Shown here piece by piece: positions 18,060 to 26,086 of a stretch of DNA of 64,000 nt. Made by a program: the position numbers and the translations under genes. The stretch covers positions 42,347 through 106,346 of the forward strand of contig NZ_FOHW01000002.1 of assembly GCF_900111735.1 (NCBI RefSeq), given 5' to 3'. The notes beneath the pieces are model-generated. The model had not been told where the DNA came from and did no database searches. It was given only the letters and a program-made list of their open reading frames with translations. The stretch is from Pseudomonas graminis. GTDB taxonomy: Bacteria > Pseudomonadota > Gammaproteobacteria > Pseudomonadales > Pseudomonadaceae. The first letter of the stretch is position 1; each line of letters starts with the position of its first letter.

Positions 18060-19025
18060 TCAGCTCACGACCCGAACGGGTTCGCCTGCATAAAACGCCA
18101 ATGCGTTTTCGTTGATCTGTCCGACGATGCGCTGCCGCGCTTCCTGGCTACCCCATGCGCTGTGGGGCGTGATGATCAAGCGTGGAATATCGCCGGACAG
18201 CAGCGGGTTGCCATTCACCGGAGGCTCGACCGTCAGCACGTCGGTGGCCGCGCCGCCGAGATGGCCGTTGCGCAGTGCATCGGCCAGTGCCTGCTCGTTG
18301 ATCAAGCCGCCCCGCGCAGTGTTGACGATGAAGGCTTTGGGCTTTAGCAAGCTCAACTCATGGGCGCCGATCATGTCCCGAGTGTGCTCGTTGAGCGGGC
18401 AGTGCAGGGTGATGGCGTCGACCTGTGGCAGCAGCTCATTCAGCGGCACGCGATCAGGACGGGCAGGACGACCGGGAATCTGACCCGACAGCACGCGCAT
18501 GCCGAAGGCTTCCGCCAGCTTCGCGACGGCGCCGCCCAGTTCGCCATGGCCCAGTAGCCCCAGTGTCTTGCCTTCCAACTCGACGATGGGGAAATCCAGC
18601 AAGCAGAACTGCTTCGATTTTTGCCACTGGCCCTGTTGAATCGCTTTTTGATAATCAGGCAACCGGGTGGACATCGCCAGCAGCAACATCATTGCGTGCT
18701 GGGCCACGGAGGGCGTGCCATAGCCCTGACAATTGCTCACCACCACACCGTGTTTACGCGCGGCATCGAGGTCGACATTGTTGACGCCGGTTGCGGTCAC
18801 CAGCACCAGTTTCAGATTCGGGCAGGCGGCGAACGTGTCGGCATCGATCATGATCTTGTTGGAAATGGCCACGTCGGCGTCCTTCAGGCGCTCGGCCACC
18901 TGATCGGCCGGGGTGCTCGCGTGCAGCACCAGTTCGCTGAAGGTTTCACGCCACGGCGCGAGGTCGAGATCCCCCAGATCCAGAGAGGTGTGATCCAGGA
19001 AAACTGCTCGGCGTTGACTGGGCAT
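18060..19025 (-). CDS. hprA: D-2-hydroxyacid dehydrogenase (hydroxypyruvate/glycerate dehydrogenase type)
   Basis: 321 residues. The NAD-binding [10 protein letters not shown] sits near residue 156. The catalytic Arg is in NTARGGLI, the Glu in TVEPPV and the His in TPHSAW. This fits a D-isomer-specific reductase that converts hydroxypyruvate to glycerate or glyoxylate to glycolate. It lies next to rsmC on the same strand, as hprA does in P. aeruginosa (recalled). AAGGTACAGCTG precedes the ATG. Confidence 0.82.
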   Translation of the reverse strand: MPSQRRAVFLDHTSLDLGDLDLAPWRETFSELVLHASTPADQVAERLKDADVAISNKIMIDADTFAACPNLKLVLVTATGVNNVDLDAARKHGVVVSNCQGYGTPSVAQHAMMLLLAMSTRLPDYQKAIQQGQWQKSKQFCLLDFPIVELEGKTLGLLGHGELGGAVAKLAEAFGMRVLSGQIPGRPARPDRVPLNELLPQVDAITLHCPLNEHTRDMIGAHELSLLKPKAFIVNTARGGLINEQALADALRNGHLGGAATDVLTVEPPVNGNPLLSGDIPRLIITPHSAWGSQEARQRIVGQINENALAFYAGEPVRVVS

Positions 19026-19113
19026 CAGCTGTACCTTTTGCTCGGTGGGTGGGAAGGGTAATGTGACGAGCCTACCAGAGCCTGCCGCTCGCCATAACGC
19101 CTGGAGAACTTCA

Positions 19114-19743
19114 ATGTACTTGACGGAATTTTTAACCGTTGCGCTGATTCATCTGCTGGCCGTCGCCAGTCCTGGGCCGGACTTCGCGGTCGTGGTGCGC
19201 GAGAGCGTGACCCACGGGCGCAAGGCCGGCACCTACACTGCAATGGGCGTGGGCACCGCGATTTTTCTGCACGTCGGCTATTCGCTGCTGGGGATCGGCT
19301 TGATCGTTTCGCAGTCCATCGTCCTGTTCAATGCCTTGAAATGGGCCGCGGCGGCTTACCTCATTTACATCGGCATCAAAGCGCTGCGCGCCAAACCTGC
19401 GAGTGCATCGGATGCGCCCGTGGACATCCCCAAAGGCGAGCGCACCGCGCGCGGCGCCTTCACTGCGGGGTTCGTCACCAACGGGCTGAACCCGAAAGCG
19501 ACGCTGTTTTTCCTGTCGCTGTTCACCGTCGTGATCAATCCCCACACGCCGATGCTGGTTCAAGCCGGGTATGGGGTTTATCTGGCATTCGCGACCGGCG
19601 CATGGTTTTGCCTGGTGGCACGCCTGTTCAGCCAGCCCCGGATTCGCGCGGGCTTTGCGCGGATGGGTCACTGGTTTGATCGGGCGATGGGTGGGGTATT
19701 GGTTGCGCTGGGTTTGAAGCTGGCGTTGACGGAGATGCATTGA
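19114..19743 (+). CDS. LysE/RhtB-family amino acid exporter
   Basis: A 209-residue inner-membrane protein with five to six hydrophobic segments. The family's N-terminal pattern ASPGPDFAVVVRES appears at about residues 18-31, and the FVTNGLNPKATLFF motif in the middle. It exports an amino acid or homoserine lactone-like compound; the substrate cannot be read from the sequence. The start at 19114 follows CTGGAGAACTTCA. Confidence 0.88.
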   Translation: MYLTEFLTVALIHLLAVASPGPDFAVVVRESVTHGRKAGTYTAMGVGTAIFLHVGYSLLGIGLIVSQSIVLFNALKWAAAAYLIYIGIKALRAKPASASDAPVDIPKGERTARGAFTAGFVTNGLNPKATLFFLSLFTVVINPHTPMLVQAGYGVYLAFATGAWFCLVARLFSQPRIRAGFARMGHWFDRAMGGVLVALGLKLALTEMH

Positions 19744-19809
19744 TTGCGCGGTATAGAAGGCAAATCGAGGTGGGCGGCGGCGTGATCAGAAGAATTGGGG
19801 GCGTCCGAG

Positions 19810-20215
19810 GGTTCTCCCCGGCCCACCAACCGCGTATCGCCGTGCACACATTTCCCGCCAGACGACGCCCAATGTAGGAGCGCGCTTGCCCGCGATCGGC
19901 TGCGCAGCAGTCGTAAATCAGACGCCTTGGTAACGTCTGACCCACCGCATGCACCGGTTTGCTACCGCTGCGCGCCAGATCGCGAGCAAGCTCACTCCTA
20001 CAGTTTGCGGAGGGTCTGAAGACTTCGCCCCAGACCACGAACCGCGTATCGCCGTGCGCAGATTCCGCGCCAGACGACGATCAATGTAGGAGCGCGCTTG
20101 CCCGCGATCGGCTGCGCAGCAGTCGTAAACCAGACGCCTTGGTAATGTCTGACCCACCGCATGCACTGGTTTGCTGCCGCTTCGCGCCAGATCGCGGGCA
20201 AGCGCGCTCCTACAG
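19810..20215. repeat. two copies of a ~205 bp unit containing a long-loop REPIN
   Basis: REP pairs lie at 19873-20003 and 20085-20215. Each has a 131-base span with a shared loop (GATCGGCTGCGCAGCAGTCG through GACGCCTTGGTAA). The flank AACCGCGTATCGCCGTG before each pair is also repeated, offset by 212 bases, so the whole unit was duplicated. The right REP of the first copy is GAGCAAGCTCACTCC and that of the second is GGGCAAGCGCGCTCC. Confidence 0.88.
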
Positions 20216-20381
20216 TTTCGATCCGCGTCGTTCCCGCGCCTCTGATATTCGCCTTGGCAGACGGCGCCGGGCTGCACCGTTTCCGACAGACAATTCATCC
20301 CTTCGGCTGATCCGATCGACGATCCAAGGCCCTACAGTGCATATTTTCAAGCCCGCACCTGCACCGTGAAAAGGGATTCCT

Positions 20382-22058
20382 ATGCTGCACACCCGCGTGA
20401 TTCCGCCCGCCGAAGGGGCGTACCAGTACCCTCTGTTGATCAAGCGACTGCTGCTGTCCGGCGTGCGCTACGAAAAAACCCGCGAAATCGTTTACCGGGA
20501 CCACTCGCGCTATTCGTATCAAATGCTCAACGAGCGCATCTGCCGGCTGGCCGGTGCGCTGACGGCGGCGGGGGTGAAGGCGGGTGACACCGTCGCGGTG
20601 ATGGACTGGGACAGCCATCGTTACCTGGAATGCATGTTCGCCATTCCGATGATTGGCGCGGTGATCCACACGATAAACGTCCGGCTTTCGCCCGAGCAGA
20701 TCCTGTTCACCATGAACCACGCCGAAGACAAACTCGTGCTGGTCAACAGTGAGTTCGTGCCCCTCTACAACGCCATCGCCGGGCAACTGACGACGGTCGA
20801 AAAAACACTGTTACTCACCGACACCGATGGCGCTACTGCCGACCTGCCCAACCTGGTCGGTGAGTACGAAGCGTTGTTGGCCGCCGCGAGTCCGCACTAT
20901 CAGTTCGAGGATTTCGACGAGAACTCGGTGGCGACCACGTTCTACACCACCGGCACCACGGGTAACCCCAAAGGTGTGTATTTCACTCACCGGCAACTGG
21001 TCCTGCACACCCTGGCCGTCGCGACGATCATGGGCAGCGTCGAAGGCATTCTCGGCGGCGACAAGGTTTACATGCCGATCACGCCGATGTTCCACGTTCA
21101 TGCGTGGGGCGTGCCGTATGCCGCGACCATGCTGGGCGCCAAGCAGGTGTATCCCGGCCGCTACGACCCCGAGCTGCTTGTGGCGCTCTGGCAAAAAGAG
21201 AAGGTCACGTTTTCCCACTGCGTCCCCACCATCATGCAAATGGTCCTCAACGCCAAAGCCGCCCAGAACATGGATTTCACCGGCTGGCACATCATCATCG
21301 GCGGCAGCTCGCTGAATCGTTCGCTGTACGAAGCGGCCAAGGCCAAGGGCATTCAGCTGTCTGCGGCCTACGGCATGTCCGAGACCGGGCCGTTGGTGTC
21401 CGTTGCGCACCTGAACGACGACCTGATGGCGGCCAGTGAAGACGAACGCATCACGTACCGCATCAAGGCGGGCGCACCGGGTGTGCTGGTCGAGGCGGCG
21501 ATTGTCGATGGCGAGGGCAATTTCCTGCCTTCCGACGGCGAGACCCAGGGCGAACTGGTGCTGCGTGCGCCGTGGCTGAGTGAAGGGTATTACCGCGAAC
21601 CGGAGAAGGGTGCCGAACTGTGGGCTGGCGGCTGGCTGCACACCGGCGACGTGGCGACGCTGGACAGTATGGGCGGGATCGACATACGCGACCGCATCAA
21701 GGACGTCATCAAGACCGGCGGCGAGTGGGTGTCTTCGCTGCAGCTGGAGGATCTCTGCAGCCGCCATGCCGGTGTGCGGGAAGTCGCCGTAGTGGGCATC
21801 GCTGACCCGCAGTGGGGCGAGCGCCCGTTTGCGCTGTTGGTCGCCCGCGAGGGTCACGTCCTGGATGCCAGGATCCTGAAGGAACACCTCAAGCCGTTTG
21901 TGGAACAGGGGCACATTAACAAGTGGGCGATTCCGAGCCAGATCGCCCTTGTTACCGAAATTCCCAAGACCAGTGTCGGCAAGCTCGACAAGAAGCAGAT
22001 CCGCCAGAACATCCTTGAATGGCAGGGCAGCAACAGCGCTTTCCTCTCCACCCTCTGA
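20382..22058 (+). CDS. medium/long-chain fatty acyl-CoA synthetase (AlkK-like)
   Basis: 558 residues of the ANL adenylate-forming superfamily. The ATP loop YTTGTTGNPKG is near residues 188-198, the adenine-binding YGMSETGP near 329, the hinge region DRIKDVIKTGGEW near 434 and the catalytic Lys region PKTSVGKLDKK near 528. It resembles AlkK and P. putida PP_0763, medium-chain acyl-CoA ligases (recalled). AAAGGGATTCCT precedes the ATG. It stands ahead of DUF1302, DUF1329 and a LuxR regulator, which points to uptake and activation of a medium-chain acyl compound. Confidence 0.88.
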   Translation: MLHTRVIPPAEGAYQYPLLIKRLLLSGVRYEKTREIVYRDHSRYSYQMLNERICRLAGALTAAGVKAGDTVAVMDWDSHRYLECMFAIPMIGAVIHTINVRLSPEQILFTMNHAEDKLVLVNSEFVPLYNAIAGQLTTVEKTLLLTDTDGATADLPNLVGEYEALLAAASPHYQFEDFDENSVATTFYTTGTTGNPKGVYFTHRQLVLHTLAVATIMGSVEGILGGDKVYMPITPMFHVHAWGVPYAATMLGAKQVYPGRYDPELLVALWQKEKVTFSHCVPTIMQMVLNAKAAQNMDFTGWHIIIGGSSLNRSLYEAAKAKGIQLSAAYGMSETGPLVSVAHLNDDLMAASEDERITYRIKAGAPGVLVEAAIVDGEGNFLPSDGETQGELVLRAPWLSEGYYREPEKGAELWAGGWLHTGDVATLDSMGGIDIRDRIKDVIKTGGEWVSSLQLEDLCSRHAGVREVAVVGIADPQWGERPFALLVAREGHVLDARILKEHLKPFVEQGHINKWAIPSQIALVTEIPKTSVGKLDKKQIRQNILEWQGSNSAFLSTL

Positions 22059-22420
22059 CGCTTTTCTTCGCGGCCATTTTCATCGGTCATTACGTTGAAA
22101 ATGTGCCGCGGAGGCTCTACTCCGGCGTCTTCCTTGCCAATTCTTCTTTTTCAGCCATGCTCCCCCTGCGATGTGATTTGCCACTCTGGAGTCGGCGTGC
22201 CAGAGGTGTCGGCGCTTTAAATCACACTTTAGAGGGATCAAGCAGCAGCACCTGCTGGCTATAGTCGGCAGTAGGTTGATACCGGAGAAAAGCGCATTGA
22301 TCGTTTCGCAGTTGATTGGCTGCCCGATCAGCGTTGACACCAGGCACTGCGGCCCGTCCGCCTGAGTCGTTTCCGGAAGCACCCACTGCCATAAAAATAA
22401 AAGCACATGGAGTAGCGTCG
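22059..22420. other. intergenic leader of the DUF1302-DUF1329 genes
   Basis: 360 bases without a gene. CAGCAG-CAC-CTGCTG (22243-22257) is an inverted repeat just upstream of TATAGT (22260-22265), a possible -10 box. It could be an operator for the nearby MalT-like regulator, but nothing proves this. Confidence 0.35.
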
Positions 22421-24343
22421 ATGACATCAGCTAACCAGTTCTGGCGCCGGGCTAAATTGCCCTTGGCCGTCAGCCTCGCTTCCACGCTCGCCGGCCCTGC
22501 ATTCGGCGTCAGTTTCAATATCGGAGAAATCGAAGGTAACTTCGACTCGTCGCTCTCTGTGGGGGCAAGCTGGTCCACCCAGAATGCCAACAAGAACCTG
22601 ATCGGCTCCAACAACGGCGGTCACGGTCTTTCGCAAACCTCCGACGACGGTCACCTGAACTTCAAAAGCGGCGAAACGTTTTCGAAGATCTTCAAGGGCA
22701 TCCACGATCTTGAACTGAAATACGGCGACACCGGTGTGTTCCTGCGGGGCAAGTACTGGTACGACTTCGAGCTCAAGGACGAAGGCCGCGACTTCAAGGA
22801 CATCAGCGATTCCGGCCGCAAGGAAGGCGCCAAATCCTCAGGTTTCGAGCTGCTCGACGCATTCGTCTATCACAACTATTCCATTGCCGATGAACCGGGG
22901 TCGGTGCGTCTGGGCAAGCAAGTCGTCAGCTGGGGTGAAAGTACCTTCATCCAGGGCGGCATCAACAGCATCAACCCGGTCGACGTGTCCGCGTTCCGTC
23001 GCCCTGGCTCGGAAATCAAGGAAGGCCTGATTCCGGTCAACATGTTCTACCTCTCGCAAAGCCTGACCGAAAACCTGTCGGCAGAAGGCTTTTACCAGCT
23101 GGAATGGGACCAGACCGTCGTCGATAACTGCGGCACCTTCTTCTCGCAACCGGACGTCATCGCGGACGGCTGCAACAGCAACCTCGCCGTGCTGCGCACC
23201 CGCAACAGTCTCAATGGCGCGCTGCCAGCCGCGTTGCGTGGCCCTGTTCAAAGAACGCTGGCCGCCCGTGGCGTGAGCTTCGGCAATCCTGACGAGGGCG
23301 CCGTGGTTGCCCGCGGGCCCGATCGCGATGCACGGGACAGTGGCCAGTATGGGCTGGCCATGCACTACAACTTCGAGCCGCTGGACACCGAGTTCGGTGC
23401 CTATTACATGAACTACCACAGCCGCCTGCCGATCTTCAGCGGCAAGGGCGGGCCGGCAAGCGCGTACAGCGCAGCGGGTCTGGTGGGCGGTCTGGCGGCC
23501 AATGGCGTTCCTCGGGGCGTTGCGGCGGCCCTTGCGCCAACCCTGTTGCCTGTCGTGGTCGCCGGCAATTCCAGCTACTACGTGGAATACCCGGAAGACA
23601 TTCACCTGTTCGGCCTGAGCTTCTCCACCACCTTGCCCACCGGCACGGCATGGAGCGGTGAACTCAGCTATCGCCCGAACGCACCCGTGCAGTTGAACAC
23701 CACTGACATTCTGTATTCCGGCCTGTCGCCGCTGAACTCGAACGTGTCGCTGCTCCAAGGCGCGCCCGGCCAGGACCAGAAAGGTTATCGCCGCAAGGAA
23801 ATCAGCCAGGCGCAGACCACCTTCACGCACTTCTTTGATCAGGTGATGGGCGCCGAACGTTTGACCGTGGTGGGTGAGGTGGGCTGGACCCACGTCGGCG
23901 GTCTGGAAAGCACCTCGAAACTGCGTTATGGCCGCGACCCGAGCTATGGCCCCGGCCCGCTGCCGGGTGGTCAATGCCAGACCCTCAACGCCAGCACCCT
24001 GGCCGGTGCGGCGCAGAACAACCTCAGCCGCTACTGCGAAAACGACGGCTTTACCACCACCGATTCGTGGGGTTACCGCGCTCGTGCCATCTGGGATTAC
24101 AACAACGTCTTCGCCGGCGTGAACCTGCGCCCGAGCGTGGCCTGGTCCCACGACGTTGACGGCTACTCGCCGGGCCCTGGCGGCAACTTCGAGGAAGGTC
24201 GCAAGGCTGTGAGTCTGGGGCTCGACGCCGAGTACCAGAACACCTACACCGCCAACCTTTCCTACACCAACTTCTTCGACGGCAAGTACACCACCGTGGA
24301 CGACCGCGACTTCGTAGCGCTCAGCTTCGGCATGAACTTCTAA
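22421..24343 (+). CDS. DUF1302 outer-membrane protein
   Basis: 640 residues with a signal peptide (to about residue 29, ending GPAFG-VS). The rest is amphipathic beta-strand sequence (SFNIGEIEGNFDSSLSVGAS) that ends in an aromatic terminal strand FVALSFGMNF, as in outer-membrane barrels. The DUF1302 family nearly always pairs with DUF1329, as here. It is probably a channel for hydrophobic or ester compounds. ATG 22421 follows ATGGAGTAGCGTCG. Eight bases separate it from the DUF1329 gene. Confidence 0.88.
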   Translation: MTSANQFWRRAKLPLAVSLASTLAGPAFGVSFNIGEIEGNFDSSLSVGASWSTQNANKNLIGSNNGGHGLSQTSDDGHLNFKSGETFSKIFKGIHDLELKYGDTGVFLRGKYWYDFELKDEGRDFKDISDSGRKEGAKSSGFELLDAFVYHNYSIADEPGSVRLGKQVVSWGESTFIQGGINSINPVDVSAFRRPGSEIKEGLIPVNMFYLSQSLTENLSAEGFYQLEWDQTVVDNCGTFFSQPDVIADGCNSNLAVLRTRNSLNGALPAALRGPVQRTLAARGVSFGNPDEGAVVARGPDRDARDSGQYGLAMHYNFEPLDTEFGAYYMNYHSRLPIFSGKGGPASAYSAAGLVGGLAANGVPRGVAAALAPTLLPVVVAGNSSYYVEYPEDIHLFGLSFSTTLPTGTAWSGELSYRPNAPVQLNTTDILYSGLSPLNSNVSLLQGAPGQDQKGYRRKEISQAQTTFTHFFDQVMGAERLTVVGEVGWTHVGGLESTSKLRYGRDPSYGPGPLPGGQCQTLNASTLAGAAQNNLSRYCENDGFTTTDSWGYRARAIWDYNNVFAGVNLRPSVAWSHDVDGYSPGPGGNFEEGRKAVSLGLDAEYQNTYTANLSYTNFFDGKYTTVDDRDFVALSFGMNF

Positions 24344-24351
24344 GGACAATA

Positions 24352-25722
24352 ATGAAAATGAAAATCACGAAGGGTCTGTTGCAGGTTGGCGTGTTAGGTC
24401 TGTCGTTATTGGCGACCAGCGTGATGGCGGCGGTGTCCGATGCCGAAGCCGCCAAGCTGGGCACTACGCTGACGCCGATGGGCGCGGAAAAAGCCGGCAA
24501 CGCGGCCAACACCATCCCGGCCTGGAGCCCGATGCCGACCAATGCCGGCGCCGTGGACGATAAAGGTTTCCTGGCCAACCCGTACGCCAACGAAAAGGCG
24601 CAGTTCACCATCACTGCGCAGAACGTGGATCAGTACAAGGACAAGCTTGCCCCGGGCCAGTACGCGATGTTCAAGCGTTACCCGGACACCTACAAGATGC
24701 CGGTCTACCCGTCCCACCGTGGCGCGACGGTGCCCGCTGACGTGTTCGCCGCCATCAAGAACAACGCCACCAAGACCAAGCTGGTGGGCGGCGGTAACGG
24801 CCTGGAGAATTTCGAGACCGCGGTGCCGTTCCCGATTCCGAAAGACGGCCTGGAGGTGATCTGGAACCACATCACCCGTTATCGTGGCGGCAGCGTCTCG
24901 CGTCTGGTCACCCAGGCCACGCCGCAGACCAACGGCTCGTTCAACCCGGTGTACTTCCACGATGAGTTTGTCTTCCGCGACAAGATGAAGGATTTTGATC
25001 CGAAGAATCCCGGCAACATCCTGTTCTACTTCAAGCAGGAAGTGACGGCGCCGGCGCGTCTGGCAGGCTCGGTACTGCTGGTCCACGAAACCCTCGATCA
25101 GGTCAAAGAGCCGCGTGCGGCGTGGGTCTACAACGCCGGACAGCGTCGCGTCCGCCGCGCGCCGCAAGTGTCCTATGACGGGCCGGGCACCGCCGCCGAC
25201 GGGCTGCGCACCTCCGACAACCTTGACATGTTCAACGGCGCACCCGACCGCTACGACTGGAAGCTGATCGGCAAACAAGAGATGTACATCGCGTCCGACA
25301 GCTACAAGCTCGACGATCCGAAATTGAAATACGCCGACATCATCAAGGCCGGCCACATCAATCAGGACCTGGCGCGGTATGAGCTGCGTCGTGTCTGGCA
25401 CGTGACCGCTACGCTGAAAGAAGGCCAGCGCCACATCTACGCCAAACGTGATTTCTTCATCGATGAAGACACCTGGCAGGCAGCGGTCATCGATCACTAC
25501 GACGGCCGTGGTCAACTGTGGCGCGTGGCGGAAGCCCATGCCGAAAACTACTACGACAAGCAGGTACCGTGGTACGCCCTTGAAGCCTTGTACGACCTGC
25601 AATCAGGCCGCTACCTGGCGCTGGGCATGAAGAACGAAGAGAAGAGGGCTTACGACTTCGGCTTCACCGCCACTGCCAGCGACTTCTCGCCCAACGCGCT
25701 GCGCCAGGAAGGCGTGCGCTAA
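24352..25722 (+). CDS. DUF1329 periplasmic protein
   Basis: 456 residues with a signal peptide (ends TSVMA-AV). The body has the DUF1329 pattern (TLTPMGAEKAGNAANTIPAW near the N-terminus, then IWNHITRYRGG). This family has a LolA/LolB-like lipid-binding fold and is thought to shuttle a hydrophobic molecule in the periplasm. It forms an operon with DUF1302. A possible alternative start lies two codons in (24358). AAGGACAATA precedes it. Confidence 0.9.
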   Translation: MKMKITKGLLQVGVLGLSLLATSVMAAVSDAEAAKLGTTLTPMGAEKAGNAANTIPAWSPMPTNAGAVDDKGFLANPYANEKAQFTITAQNVDQYKDKLAPGQYAMFKRYPDTYKMPVYPSHRGATVPADVFAAIKNNATKTKLVGGGNGLENFETAVPFPIPKDGLEVIWNHITRYRGGSVSRLVTQATPQTNGSFNPVYFHDEFVFRDKMKDFDPKNPGNILFYFKQEVTAPARLAGSVLLVHETLDQVKEPRAAWVYNAGQRRVRRAPQVSYDGPGTAADGLRTSDNLDMFNGAPDRYDWKLIGKQEMYIASDSYKLDDPKLKYADIIKAGHINQDLARYELRRVWHVTATLKEGQRHIYAKRDFFIDEDTWQAAVIDHYDGRGQLWRVAEAHAENYYDKQVPWYALEALYDLQSGRYLALGMKNEEKRAYDFGFTATASDFSPNALRQEGVR

Positions 25723-25828
25723 CGGCTGACCGGATAAGCGGAGAGCGTGCAATGTTGATCACAGCTACAGCGCACTGATGTACTCCGCTGTTTCACCCTA
25801 TGGCTGAACCCCATAGAGCAGCAAGAAA

Positions 25829-25858
25829 ACACCCCGAGTGGTCGGGGTGTTTTTTTTC
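25829..25858 (+). terminator. rho-independent terminator after DUF1329
   Basis: The stem ACACCCCGA / TCGGGGTGT around GTGG is followed by a run of eight T. An inverted repeat CTATGG / CCATAG lies just before it (25798-25816). Confidence 0.92.
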
Positions 25859-26086
25859 GTCTGGATTCAACGCTGCCGCCGCGCTTCAGGCTCGACCGCA
25901 CCCCCGATTAAACGTCGGCGGACGGGCAAACATGTACCTTCCCAGACATATAAACCGACATTCGCCCTGTTGATGGGATACGTTTTCTTACAGTCTTTCG
26001 TCTAACAATGTTCAAAAGGTTCCACATAGCCGCTAGTCTCCCGACATCTGAACGCCGAACAACAAGCACTCCAACAAGAGCCGGCC

